A DNA stretch of 64,000 bases from Carnobacterium divergens DSM 20623 (GTDB lineage: Bacteria; Bacillota; Bacilli; Lactobacillales; Carnobacteriaceae), in NCBI RefSeq assembly GCF_000744255.1, contig NZ_JQLO01000001.1:744001-808000 (forward strand), written 5' to 3'. Positions within the stretch are counted from its first letter, which is position 1. Each line of letters begins with the position of its first letter. This document shows positions 44,350 to 52,705 of the stretch, in pieces. The translations under genes and the position numbers were made by a program. The notes beneath the pieces are model-generated. The model was not told the DNA's origin, did no database searches, and saw only the letters and a list, made by a program, of their open reading frames with translations.

Positions 44350-44829
44350 ATGAAAAAGGAAGTTGGAGTTTGGTTAAGGGAAGCACGGGTGAGTGATGGA
44401 GAGTTGCTAGCAAGTTATTTCTTAGAAGATAGTCATTTTACTTCGTTGCCAATGGACGCAATGACTCAGACATTGTATGAAGTTGAAAAGCATCCTATTA
44501 TGATTTTAAAAGAGGAGGCATTCGTTGGTTTTTTTATTTTGCAGGTTGGTATTGGAGTGGAGCCTTACACTGATAATCCCAATGCCATTTTATTGCGAGC
44601 GTATTCCATTGATGATCGCTATCAAGGAAAAGGGTATGGAAAAGAGTCCATGTCTACTCTAAAACCCTTTATTAATGAACACTTTCCACAAGTAAATGAA
44701 GTTGTACTTGCTGTTAATCACATGAATATAGGGGCACAGATGCTTTATTTAAAATCAGGGTTTTATGATACTAAAAGAAGAATTAACGGTGAACTGGGCG
44801 TTCAATTGATCTATTCAATGGATTTATAA
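44350..44829 (+). CDS. GNAT family N-acetyltransferase
   Basis: A 159-residue GNAT acetyltransferase. Motif A, the acetyl-CoA pyrophosphate loop, is RYQGKGYGKESM near residue 97, followed by NHMNIGAQMLYLKSGF, the usual C-terminal N-x-x-A-x-x-L-Y-x-x-x-GF pattern. Substrate unknown. It has a candidate extended -10 (TGATATACT, 44304-44312), a GAGAGAGG ribosome site and its own terminator. Confidence 0.88.
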   Translation: MKKEVGVWLREARVSDGELLASYFLEDSHFTSLPMDAMTQTLYEVEKHPIMILKEEAFVGFFILQVGIGVEPYTDNPNAILLRAYSIDDRYQGKGYGKESMSTLKPFINEHFPQVNEVVLAVNHMNIGAQMLYLKSGFYDTKRRINGELGVQLIYSMDL

Positions 44830-44834
44830 TAACA

Positions 44835-44872
44835 AAGGAAACTTGCTGATGATTAGTAGCAAGTTTCTTTTT
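44835..44872 (+). terminator. Terminator after the GNAT gene
   Basis: GAAACTTGCT (44838-44847) pairs with AGCAAGTTTC (44858-44867), followed by T. Confidence 0.88.
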
Positions 44873-44884
44873 AAGTTGGATGAA

Positions 44885-44942
44885 TTGACTTTTAATCAAA
44901 GGCGCAGTATTGTAAAGATAAACCAAAACGATTACATGTGTA
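44885..44942 (+). promoter_or_regulatory. copB promoter region with cop box
   Basis: TTGACT (44885-44890) and TATTGT (44908-44913) are 17 bases apart. TACATGTGTA (44933-44942) matches exactly the CopY operator TACA-N2-TGTA of lactic acid bacteria, which loses its repressor when copper is present. It lies just downstream of the promoter. Confidence 0.65.
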
Positions 44943-44966
44943 GTCGTAGATAGAGGAGGGATTATT

Positions 44967-47015
44967 ATGGATTCGATGAAGAATCATTCAATGGACCCAC
45001 ACGATATGAAAGGAATGGATCACGAAGAAATGAGTGGGATGGAACATATGGCACACATGGGGAATTTAAAACAAAAGTTTTTAGTTTCGCTATTACTCGC
45101 CATTCCGATTATTCTATTATCTCCAATGATGGGGCTGGAATTGCCTTTTCAAATTACGTTTAAAGGATCAGATTGGCTTGTTTTGTTATTAGGAACGATC
45201 CTATTTTTCTACGGAGGAAAGCCTTTTTTAAGTGGAGCTAAAATGGAGCTAAAGGCTCATAGTCCGGCAATGATGACGCTAATTGCTTTAGGAATTTCGG
45301 TTTCTTACTTTTATAGTGTCTATGCTTTTATCAGCAATCACTTCTTACCAAATCAGCCACATGTTATGGATTTCTTCTGGGAATTGGCAACGTTAATCGT
45401 CATTATGTTACTGGGACACTGGATAGAAATGCGAGCTATTAGTAATGCTGGAGATGCCTTAAAAAAAATGGCGGAATTGTTGCCAAATGAAGCGACGATC
45501 ATTGACTCAACTTCTTTAAAGACAAAACAAATTCCCTTATCAGAAGTTGCAATCGGAGATTTGTTGCAAGTGAAGGCAGGCGAAAAAATACCAGCAGATG
45601 GAATTGTCGAAGCAGGAACGACTAGTATTAATGAAGCGATGGTTACTGGGGAAGCGAAGTCTGTTAAAAAGCAAGTGAAAGATAAAGTGATTGGCGGTTC
45701 GGTTAACGGTGAAGGGACGATCACTATTAGTGTTACTGGAACGGGTGAGTCTGGTTATCTAGCTCAAGTAATGGCTTTAGTTGGCAGTGCAAAAGAAGAA
45801 AAATCAGCCGTAGAGTCGCTTTCTGATCGAGTAGCAAAATGGTTGTTTTATGTAGCGCTGAGCGTAGGGATTTTAGCATTTGTAAGTTGGTTGTTTATTA
45901 CGAAAGAAATCAACACGCCCTTAGAACGAATGGTGACGGTATTGGTGATTGCCTGTCCCCATGCGCTAGGACTAGCAGTTCCTTTAGTTACCGCACGTTC
46001 CACTTCACTTGGTGCTAAAAATGGTTTATTGATCCGGAATAAAAATGCACTTGAATCTGCGAAAAAAGTGGATGTCATCTTAATGGATAAAACCGGAACT
46101 TTAACAGAAGGGGATTTTAGCGTGACTGCAATTGAAAGCTTCAAATCAGACTATTCAAGACTAGATATTTTAAAAATAGCAGGAGCTTTAGAACAAAAAT
46201 CGAGTCATCCTTTAGCAACGGGTATTTTAAAAAGAGTAGAGGAAGAAAAAGTGAAACTTCCAACAGCTAGTGAAGTTCAAGCGATACCAGGTGTTGGATT
46301 ATCAGGAACAATCAATCACCAAAACATAAAAATAGTGACCGCATCCTATTTGATGAAACAAAAAGGTGCATTTGATCAAGAACAGTTCAATCAATTAGCT
46401 GGGGAGGGAAATTCTGTTAGTTATTTAATGATTGAAGAAACAGTCATAGGGTTAATTGCTCAAGGAGATAAAATCAAAGAAAATGCCTCTCAATTTATTA
46501 AGGAACTATTGGATAGAGGGATTCAACCAGTAATGTTGACTGGCGATAACCAAGCAGCAGCAAAAATAGTTGCAGACAAAGTTGGAATTCAAACATTCTA
46601 CGCGAACCTTCTGCCAGAGGAAAAAGAAAAAATGGTGGCAAGGTATCAACAAAAAGAGAAAACGGTGATGATGTTAGGGGATGGAGTAAATGACGCCCCT
46701 AGCTTAGCAAAGGCAGATGTTGGCATCGCAATTGGCGCAGGGACGGATATTGCGATTGATTCAGCAGATGTGATTTTAGTGAAAAGCGATCCGCTTGATA
46801 CCCTACATTTTCTATCCTTAGCCAAAAATACTACTAGAAAAATGATTGAAAACTTATGGTGGGGTGCCGGATACAATATTATTGCGATTCCTTTAGCTGC
46901 GGGGATTCTAGCTCCGATTGGAGTTGTATTAAGTCCTGCCGTTGGATCAGTCTTAATGTCATTGAGTACGGTTGTAGTAGCATTTAACGCGTTATTATTA
47001 AAAATCGATCACTAA
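44967..47015 (+). CDS. copB: Copper-exporting P-type ATPase, CopB type
   Basis: A 682-residue P1B ATPase. In place of a CxxC domain, the N-terminus (about 1-32) is rich in Met and His. The membrane metal site is ACPHALGLA (CPH), the mark of CopB-type Cu/Ag pumps. Phosphorylation occurs at DKTGTLT, followed by the SSHPLA His and the GDGVNDAPS hinge. The actuator loop is TGEA where many pumps have TGES. A cop box lies upstream, but no copY, copZ or copA is in the window. It has its own terminator, so it is a stand-alone unit. Confidence 0.93.
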   Translation: MDSMKNHSMDPHDMKGMDHEEMSGMEHMAHMGNLKQKFLVSLLLAIPIILLSPMMGLELPFQITFKGSDWLVLLLGTILFFYGGKPFLSGAKMELKAHSPAMMTLIALGISVSYFYSVYAFISNHFLPNQPHVMDFFWELATLIVIMLLGHWIEMRAISNAGDALKKMAELLPNEATIIDSTSLKTKQIPLSEVAIGDLLQVKAGEKIPADGIVEAGTTSINEAMVTGEAKSVKKQVKDKVIGGSVNGEGTITISVTGTGESGYLAQVMALVGSAKEEKSAVESLSDRVAKWLFYVALSVGILAFVSWLFITKEINTPLERMVTVLVIACPHALGLAVPLVTARSTSLGAKNGLLIRNKNALESAKKVDVILMDKTGTLTEGDFSVTAIESFKSDYSRLDILKIAGALEQKSSHPLATGILKRVEEEKVKLPTASEVQAIPGVGLSGTINHQNIKIVTASYLMKQKGAFDQEQFNQLAGEGNSVSYLMIEETVIGLIAQGDKIKENASQFIKELLDRGIQPVMLTGDNQAAAKIVADKVGIQTFYANLLPEEKEKMVARYQQKEKTVMMLGDGVNDAPSLAKADVGIAIGAGTDIAIDSADVILVKSDPLDTLHFLSLAKNTTRKMIENLWWGAGYNIIAIPLAAGILAPIGVVLSPAVGSVLMSLSTVVVAFNALLLKIDH

Positions 47016-47017
47016 AG

Positions 47018-47063
47018 AATCAACTTTCTAACAGGTATGTTCTGTTGGAAAGTTGATTTTTTT
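47018..47063 (+). terminator. Terminator after copB
   Basis: A 17-bp nearly perfect stem (AATCAACTTTCTAACAG with its complement at 47042-47058) and a following T-run. Confidence 0.92.
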
Positions 47064-47149
47064 AATGAAGTAGAAGCGAGCTGCAAAGAAATAGAGTATA
47101 ATAGTTTTGAACCCAAATGGGAATCCAAATGAAATAGGTGTATAACAAA

Positions 47150-48175
47150 ATGATTGATTTTTCTTATGCCAAAATGCGTCAAATAATTGTCCATTTTGTA
47201 GGCAATAAAGCACAAGAGCAAGGGTATGAAATTGCAGATAATATTATTGAAGAACTGGATGAAGAAATGACCGCCGTGTTAAATGAAATTTTCTTATCTC
47301 CCTTTAAAAGTGAAACAACAAACCATTTTTCACACTCAACAAGCTTAGATTATAACGAAGCGTACAATTACATTCGTAAAATTTTTAATGAAGAAACTTC
47401 TTTTTTTGAAGGGTCGGTTGATTTATTAAAGCAACTGTATGAAGCGTCTAGCCATCCCAATGTCAAATCAGGGGATTTGTGGTTGATTTATTTAAACGAA
47501 TGCATCATTGAAGGGGAATTAACCGATGCGATTGGAATTTTTAAAGTTGAAAACAAAGAAGTTTTCTTAAAAAATGAATTTAATCAGCAATCGGTTACGA
47601 TTGGGTATGAAAAAGGAATCACTAAAAAAGACATTGATAAAGCTTGTATTGTTTTTAACCTGCAGGAAAAAGATGGCTACCGCGTTGTTGCGTTAGACAA
47701 TTTAACGAGGGGAGAAAGCGTGTATTGGAAACAACATTTTTTAGGCATTGAAAAAGTCCTAGACGACACGCTATTAGCAGAAAGTTTTGTGAATATCTGT
47801 GCGGAATTTGTCAAAAAAGACGATGAAAGCTTAGTTGGAAAATCAACTTTTATTAAAGAAGCACAAGAATATTTAGAAGTTCAGCCAGAAATCAATTTGG
47901 AAGACTTTGCAGATACGTTGGTAGAAGAATCAAAGCAAGAAGAATTTAAGACAGTCGTTGCAAACTATGAAAAAACCCATGCAGTGACGTTTCCTGATAA
48001 TTTTAAAGTAAATGAGAAAAATAAAGAAGCTTTTTCTAAAAAAGTCAAAAATAAAATCAAAATCAATAATAACATTTCAATTGTTGTAAAAGATGTCAAT
48101 CAGCTAACTGAAAAGGATATGGTGGAAGGCTTCGATGAAGTGGAAAAACGAAAATACCTTAAAATTTATTATTAG
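47150..48175 (+). CDS. 37-kDa nucleoid-associated protein (NdpA/YejK family)
   Basis: A 341-residue soluble acidic protein with the family's start (IDFSYAKMRQIIVHFVGNKAQEQG) and the two-domain layout of the 37-kDa nucleoid-associated proteins. Proteobacterial YejK associates with the nucleoid; the role in Firmicutes is not defined. The start is taken as ATG 47150, 10 bases after AGGTG; a GTG at 47138 is also in frame. The surface hydrolase gene follows after 26 bases and may be co-transcribed. Confidence 0.78.
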   Translation: MIDFSYAKMRQIIVHFVGNKAQEQGYEIADNIIEELDEEMTAVLNEIFLSPFKSETTNHFSHSTSLDYNEAYNYIRKIFNEETSFFEGSVDLLKQLYEASSHPNVKSGDLWLIYLNECIIEGELTDAIGIFKVENKEVFLKNEFNQQSVTIGYEKGITKKDIDKACIVFNLQEKDGYRVVALDNLTRGESVYWKQHFLGIEKVLDDTLLAESFVNICAEFVKKDDESLVGKSTFIKEAQEYLEVQPEINLEDFADTLVEESKQEEFKTVVANYEKTHAVTFPDNFKVNEKNKEAFSKKVKNKIKINNNISIVVKDVNQLTEKDMVEGFDEVEKRKYLKIYY

Positions 48176-48201
48176 CAGGAAGCAAAAGGAGTGGTTAGTG
48201 G

Positions 48202-49056
48202 ATGAAGATGAATTTTAAAGGGCTTGCCCTTGTCCTTATAACGTTACTTGCAACAAGCTATTTTGGAATTCGGTTTTATCAACAACAGCAACTTCCTAAA
48301 GTTCCCACTGAAGAACAAACTGCAAAAAATCCTGTTTTTTTGATACCAGGAACGAATGCAACGAATAAACGTTTTAATAGCTTTACGGAATCGTTGATGG
48401 AGGAACAGGTGACTAGCAACGCAGCCCTAAAAATTCAAGTTAAAAAAGATGGCAAGATTCACTATTTAAATCAATTGAAAAAAAGTAGTGAGCGTCCTTT
48501 TATCGTTGTCGGTTTTGAAGACAATACCGAAAAAGCAGTAGATATTGAAGCTAAATGGTTTCAAAACGTAGTGCTAGACGTCAAAAAAAAATACCCGTTT
48601 TCGACTTTTGATGCTGTGGGTCATTCAAATGGAGGATTAGTCTTAGCGACTTATTTAGAGAACTATCAAACAACCTCAAATCCCCAAATGAATCGCTTGA
48701 TAACCATTGCAACGCCATTTAATGATACAAAAGCCGAATATAACGACAATAATCTAGCCTTTACAGAAGTGAAAAAAGCGAGCCATCTATTAACTAATTT
48801 TACTGAAAAACAAACGCAATTGCCTTCGTCGTTAAAGGTTTTGGCAATAGCTGGAGATCAAGAAAAAAATGAGACGCATAGTGATGGCGTAGTTCCTGTA
48901 CAAAGCGCATTAGCTAGTCGGCTATTTATCAAAAAGCAAGTGGCAAGCTATCAAGAAAGCATCATTACTGGCAAACAAACAGGTCATAGTGACTTGTTAG
49001 ATAATTCAAAGGTACAAAAACAAGTGAAGGCATTTATTTATCAAGATGAGAATTAG
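48202..49056 (+). CDS. Cell-surface alpha/beta hydrolase (DUF915 type)
   Basis: A 284-residue protein with an N-terminal signal anchor (about 6-25) and a DUF915-type hydrolase domain. FLIPGTNATNKRFNSF forms the oxyanion region, GHSNGGL near residue 140 carries the nucleophile, SDGVVPVQSA supplies the acid region and GHSDLLDN the histidine. Such proteins are common surface hydrolases of lactic acid bacteria with unproven substrates. It starts at ATG 48202 and overlaps no neighbour. Confidence 0.82.
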   Translation: MKMNFKGLALVLITLLATSYFGIRFYQQQQLPKVPTEEQTAKNPVFLIPGTNATNKRFNSFTESLMEEQVTSNAALKIQVKKDGKIHYLNQLKKSSERPFIVVGFEDNTEKAVDIEAKWFQNVVLDVKKKYPFSTFDAVGHSNGGLVLATYLENYQTTSNPQMNRLITIATPFNDTKAEYNDNNLAFTEVKKASHLLTNFTEKQTQLPSSLKVLAIAGDQEKNETHSDGVVPVQSALASRLFIKKQVASYQESIITGKQTGHSDLLDNSKVQKQVKAFIYQDEN

Positions 49057-49088
49057 CATTGTAGCGAATAAAGCTATTAACAAACGCG

Positions 49089-49117
49089 TTGTAGTTTACT
49101 TTCTGTTTCCTTATACT
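49089..49117 (+). promoter_or_regulatory. Candidate promoter for the 49139 gene
   Basis: TTGTAG (49089-49094) and TATACT (49112-49117) are 17 bases apart, close to the TTG start at 49139. Confidence 0.5.
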
Positions 49118-49138
49118 GAATAAAAGGAGTGATGTGAA

Positions 49139-49558
49139 TTGTTGAGAAAAGATCGTAAAAATCTGAGGTATCAATATGGCTACTATTCATTTTTAGTGTT
49201 TATTGGGTTATTTCTTATGAATCAATTTCTGACTGGAACTGGCTTTCAGTGGGCGGAAACCAATCGTTTAGAAACATGGATTTTATTGTTGTTTAGTTCC
49301 TTTTATTTTGGTGTAATGACGAGTTGGAAAGGTGCGCTGGGTCATGAAGCGAGTATTAAAAAAAGAATGATTTTATTTTATTTTGTTATGAGTATCACAG
49401 CCTTCGCTGTAACGGTTACCAACTATAAAATAGAAGCAATCATGGTAAATGGCAAATTGCAATTTGTTGCGAGTATTTATTTAATAAGTATTTATTGGTT
49501 TTTAATAGCCTTGTTAAGCTTGTATCAACGTAAAAAACAATTGGGAAAAATCATTTAA
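49139..49558 (+). CDS. Small membrane protein of unknown function
   Basis: A 139-residue protein with four predicted transmembrane segments (about 17-35, 47-62, 75-95, 108-128) and a basic N-terminus, giving a simple four-helix bundle with short loops. I recognise no family. The start is TTG 49139, nine bases after AAGGAGT; nearby ATG and GTG codons run quickly into stops in other frames. It lies 14 bases upstream of the nucleotidyltransferase-like gene, so the two may be co-expressed. Confidence 0.65.
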   Translation: MLRKDRKNLRYQYGYYSFLVFIGLFLMNQFLTGTGFQWAETNRLETWILLLFSSFYFGVMTSWKGALGHEASIKKRMILFYFVMSITAFAVTVTNYKIEAIMVNGKLQFVASIYLISIYWFLIALLSLYQRKKQLGKII

Positions 49559-49572
49559 TAGGAGAGGATAGA

Positions 49573-50085
49573 ATGAAAGCGTATGGTTATGAAAATCCAA
49601 AATATTCAGTGTTTTTATCCGTTGCCAAACAACTAAATGAATGTGGAATTGTTCCGGTTTTAATGGGTTCACTAGGTCTTGAGATTGTAACAACTAAAAA
49701 TTGGGATGTTGGAGATATTGATATACATATTCCAGGAGATAGCAGGGGATGGTCAGCTCCGGTTGAAGAAATCATTTACCAATGGGAAGAAGTAAAAAAA
49801 CAACTTGAAGGATTAGGTTTCTCATTGGTTGATTTACACGAGCATGCTTTTGAAAAAGGAACCTTGCGAGTTGAATTTTCAGTTATTGATACACTGCCTG
49901 AATTTGCAGGAATTGCCTTAGATGACATTAAGCAAATAGAAGATCAAGAGATACGTTATCGACTTTTAAATGCCACTCAATATTATCAACTTTATCAAGC
50001 TTCTTCTAAAGATAGTTACCGAAATCAGAAAAATAATCAAAAGGATTTTGCAAAAATAGCTTATTTAGCTGAACACTTAAAATAA
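49573..50085 (+). CDS. Nucleotidyltransferase-like hypothetical protein
   Basis: A 170-residue soluble protein I do not recognise with confidence. The N-terminal part resembles a minimal nucleotidyltransferase: MGSLGLEIVT (Gly-Ser loop) followed after about 12 residues by GDIDIHIPGD, the pattern of a metal-binding Asp-x-Asp. The C-terminal half is helical and charged. Relatives of such folds include antibiotic adenylyltransferases and antitoxin-paired transferases, but no partner gene is evident. GGAGAGG precedes ATG 49573. Confidence 0.6.
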   Translation: MKAYGYENPKYSVFLSVAKQLNECGIVPVLMGSLGLEIVTTKNWDVGDIDIHIPGDSRGWSAPVEEIIYQWEEVKKQLEGLGFSLVDLHEHAFEKGTLRVEFSVIDTLPEFAGIALDDIKQIEDQEIRYRLLNATQYYQLYQASSKDSYRNQKNNQKDFAKIAYLAEHLK

Positions 50086-50094
50086 CTTCAAAAG

Positions 50095-50123
50095 TTGACG
50101 AATGAAAAAAGGCTTGGTATGAT
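50095..50123 (+). promoter_or_regulatory. thiT promoter
   Basis: TTGACG (50095-50100) and TATGAT (50118-50123) are 17 bases apart, with an extended -10 TG. It lies directly upstream of the TPP riboswitch. Confidence 0.75.
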
Positions 50124-50154
50124 AAAGAACGTAAAATAAATTAATAGAACAACC

Positions 50155-50248
50155 ATCACAAAGGGGTGCTGCAAATGCGGCTGAGATTGAATCAAGTGGA
50201 TTCTAACCCTTCGAACCTGTTCGTTAGTACGAGCGTAGGAATTGTGAC
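50155..50248 (+). promoter_or_regulatory. TPP (thiamine pyrophosphate) riboswitch
   Basis: All landmarks of the TPP aptamer are present in order. These are the closing helix TCACAA/TTGTGA (50156-50161 with 50242-50247), GGGGTGC, the pyrimidine-sensor core GCTGAGA, ACCCTTCGAACCTG, and the final GTAGGAA. It controls thiT by choosing between antiterminator and terminator. Confidence 0.95.
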
Positions 50249-50278
50249 GGGGCGACGATGATAAAAAGAATCATTCAG

Positions 50279-50332
50279 CTCCTCCTTTGTTGTGTGGCAC
50301 TGTTCGACACATTCAAAGGAGGAGTTTTTTTT
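50279..50332 (+). terminator. Riboswitch-controlled terminator that also hides the thiT ribosome site
   Basis: CTCCTCCTTTG (50279-50289) pairs perfectly with CAAAGGAGGAG (50314-50324), followed by eight T. The GGAGGAG is the ribosome site and the start codon begins right after the T-run. Confidence 0.92.
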
Positions 50333-50914
50333 ATGTCAAAAACAAAGTTAACCATCTGGATTGAAGGAACGATTTGTGCGGCACTTGCAATCGTTTTGTC
50401 ATTTTTACCAACAAATATCGGAGCAAATTTCACCATTTCATTAGGAATGATTCCGCTTATTCTTTTTAGTTTTAGAAGAGGAGTAGCAGCAGGAATTGTT
50501 GCTGGATTTTTATGGGGCGTTCTGCATTTTTTAGTTGGAAATGTGGCTATTTTAAATTTACTACAAGGCTTTATAGAATATTTTATCGCGTTTATGTTTA
50601 CGGGATTTGCAGGCGTAGTAGCCAGCCAAGTACGAGAATCAATCGTGACTAGGCAACGTAGGAAAATGGTGAGCTATATTATAGTGGGAACTTTTATTGG
50701 AACATTCGCCCGCTTCTTTTGGCATTTCGTAGCAGGATTTTATTTTTGGGGAAGTTATGCTCCAAAGGGAATGAGTGCGGTTTGGTTTTCCTTTATTATG
50801 AATGGGGGAAGCGCATTGGCAACAGGAATTGTCACCAGTGTTGTTTTAGTGATTGTGGCTGCTACAGCACCCGACTTATTTCTTTCGAAAGAAACAAGTT
50901 GGCTAAAAAAATAA
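50333..50914 (+). CDS. thiT: ECF transporter S component, thiamine-specific
   Basis: A 193-residue integral membrane protein with six hydrophobic segments, the substrate-binding S component of an energy-coupling-factor importer for thiamine. It shows SLGMIPLILFSFRRG and a C-terminal GTFARFFWHFVAGFYFWG region, with aromatic residues typical of the ThiT ligand pocket. The TPP riboswitch upstream independently supports the substrate. I start at ATG 50333; the longer frame from 50258 would run through the terminator hairpin. The shared EcfAA'T energising module is not in the window. Confidence 0.95.
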   Translation: MSKTKLTIWIEGTICAALAIVLSFLPTNIGANFTISLGMIPLILFSFRRGVAAGIVAGFLWGVLHFLVGNVAILNLLQGFIEYFIAFMFTGFAGVVASQVRESIVTRQRRKMVSYIIVGTFIGTFARFFWHFVAGFYFWGSYAPKGMSAVWFSFIMNGGSALATGIVTSVVLVIVAATAPDLFLSKETSWLKK

Positions 50915-50921
50915 GAATTTT

Positions 50922-50951
50922 AAAAAGGGACTTTGACAGGGTCCTTTTTTT
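50922..50951 (+). terminator. Terminator after thiT
   Basis: AAAAAGGGAC (50922-50931) pairs with GTCCTTTTTT (50941-50950), with one imperfect position, and ends in T. Confidence 0.82.
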
Positions 50952-51056
50952 ATTAGAAAAAGAATTATTTTTATAAATGAGATAAGATTTTAGTAGCTAA
51001 AAGAAAAACTTCATAGTAAGATAATAAAGAATTAAGTTCGTTTAAAGGAGGCTTTT

Positions 51057-52505
51057 ATGAATACTATTTTACTTGTTATCGCTCTTGTGACATTGATTAA
51101 TATTTTTTTAGCTATCATCACAGTTTTTCGTGAAAAGCGAGATATAGCAGCCACGTGGGCATGGTTGCTCGTCCTTGTTTTATTACCGGGAATTGGGTTT
51201 ATTGCGTATCTTTTTGTTGGTAAAAAAATCTCTCGAGAGAAAATTTTTGATATTAAGACGCAGGAAAGCATTGGAATGAGTGAACTTGTTTTGGCTCAAA
51301 AAGAAATGCTTGCGGAAGATGAATTGCTGTCAAGCAAACAAAGTAATGAAAATACAAAAGAAATGGCAAGTTTATTTTTGGAAAGCGATGAATCGATTTT
51401 AACCAAAGGAAATGAATTGAAGATTTTTACCGATGGAAAAGAAAAATTTGATCATTTGATTCATGATATCCAACAAGCCAAACACCATGTTCATTTATTG
51501 TATTATACGTTTCATCAAGATGAGCTAGGAAATCGAGTTTTAGCAGCATTGGAAGAACGAGCTGCAGCAGGTGTTGAAGTGTTAGTTATCTATGATGCGA
51601 TGGGATCTCGCTCAACCAAGCATCGCTTTTTTAAGAACTTAGAGAAATTAGGTGGCAAAGCAGAACCGTTCTTTGGTTCTCATTGGACGATTATAAATTT
51701 GCGTTTGAATTATCGAAATCATCGTAAAATTGTGATTATTGATGGGAAAGTCGGATATATTGGAGGATTCAATATAGGAGATGAATATTTAGGGAAAGTG
51801 AAAAAATTTGGTTATTGGCGTGATACGCATCTTCGAATTGAGGGGAATGCCGTTTTGGCTCTACAAAGTCGATTTTTAATGGATTGGAATGCAGCTGTTG
51901 TAAAACAAAAATTTGATTACAAAGAAGAGTACTTTCCATTAAGCAAAAATCACGGAAAAACCAATATGCAAATTGTCTCTAGCGGACCAGATTCAGAATT
52001 GCAACAAATTAAAAAAGGCTATTTAAAGATGATTAGTATGGCAAAAGAATCGATTTATATCCAATCGCCCTATTTTATTCCAGATGACAGTGTGTTAGAT
52101 GCTATTACAATAGCTGCGATGTCTGGAATTGATGTACGGATTATGATTCCAAATAAGCCAGATCATCCATTCGTTTACAGAGCAACCACTTATTTTGCAG
52201 GCGAGATGGTAAATGCGGGTGCGAAGGTGTATATTTATGATAACGGCTTTTTACATGCGAAGACAATGGTAATTGATGGCGAAATTGCTTCAGTTGGTAC
52301 AGCAAACCTTGATTTTAGAAGCTTTAAATTAAACTTTGAAGTCAATGCCTTCATTTATGATCCTGTAATCGCACAAGATTTAAAACAAATATACGAAAAA
52401 GACATTGAAAAATGTCATTTATTAACAAAAGAGTTACTAGATCAGCAAAGTCGCTGGATGAAGTTTAAACAAGAATTCTCCAGATTATTGTCACCCATCT
52501 TATAA
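51057..52505 (+). CDS. cls: Cardiolipin synthase
   Basis: A 482-residue membrane phospholipase D-superfamily enzyme that joins two phosphatidylglycerols into cardiolipin. Two N-terminal transmembrane helices (about 3-22, 32-52) precede two HKD motifs: HRKIVIIDGKVGYIGGFN near residue 222 and HAKTMVIDGEIASVGTAN near residue 400. AAAGGAGG precedes ATG 51057. It sits beside the osmolyte importer operon, and cardiolipin content commonly rises under salt stress. Confidence 0.95.
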   Translation: MNTILLVIALVTLINIFLAIITVFREKRDIAATWAWLLVLVLLPGIGFIAYLFVGKKISREKIFDIKTQESIGMSELVLAQKEMLAEDELLSSKQSNENTKEMASLFLESDESILTKGNELKIFTDGKEKFDHLIHDIQQAKHHVHLLYYTFHQDELGNRVLAALEERAAAGVEVLVIYDAMGSRSTKHRFFKNLEKLGGKAEPFFGSHWTIINLRLNYRNHRKIVIIDGKVGYIGGFNIGDEYLGKVKKFGYWRDTHLRIEGNAVLALQSRFLMDWNAAVVKQKFDYKEEYFPLSKNHGKTNMQIVSSGPDSELQQIKKGYLKMISMAKESIYIQSPYFIPDDSVLDAITIAAMSGIDVRIMIPNKPDHPFVYRATTYFAGEMVNAGAKVYIYDNGFLHAKTMVIDGEIASVGTANLDFRSFKLNFEVNAFIYDPVIAQDLKQIYEKDIEKCHLLTKELLDQQSRWMKFKQEFSRLLSPIL

Positions 52506-52557
52506 AAAATTGCATAATTTTCTACCGAAAACGTATAAATCTTACTTCACAAAAGAG

Positions 52558-52585
52558 TTGATTTATGCGTTTTTTTTGATAAAAT
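52558..52585 (+). promoter_or_regulatory. opuC operon promoter
   Basis: TTGATT (52558-52563) and TAAAAT (52580-52585), 16 bases apart, with an extended -10 TG at 52577-52578. The leader to opuCA is about 115 bases. Confidence 0.7.
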
Positions 52586-52705
52586 TTAATGATTTCAGTG
52601 TGTCTGATTTGAAAGATAGGACTTTTTCATGGATAATAGAAGAGAAGACGTATTTCTTTTTGTTTATTTATGCAAAAATAATAAAAAACTAATGGGGTGA
52701 ATCGA

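Noticed and set aside
47028-47221. Short minus-strand frames opposite the copB terminator
   Set aside because: They cover the terminator hairpin and the start of the nucleoid-protein gene and have no translation signals.
50208-50222. CGAACCTGTTCG as a possible SOS box
   Set aside because: The spacer is two bases, not four, and the sequence is the conserved CCTTCGAACCTG part of the TPP riboswitch.
50258-50332. Start of thiT at ATG 50258
   Set aside because: This would translate through the riboswitch terminator; the protein family begins at the ATG of 50333, which has the ribosome site.
52510-52692. 60-codon open frame between cls and opuCA
   Set aside because: It begins with TTG without a ribosome site, contains the opuC promoter, and its composition is that of AT-rich intergenic DNA.
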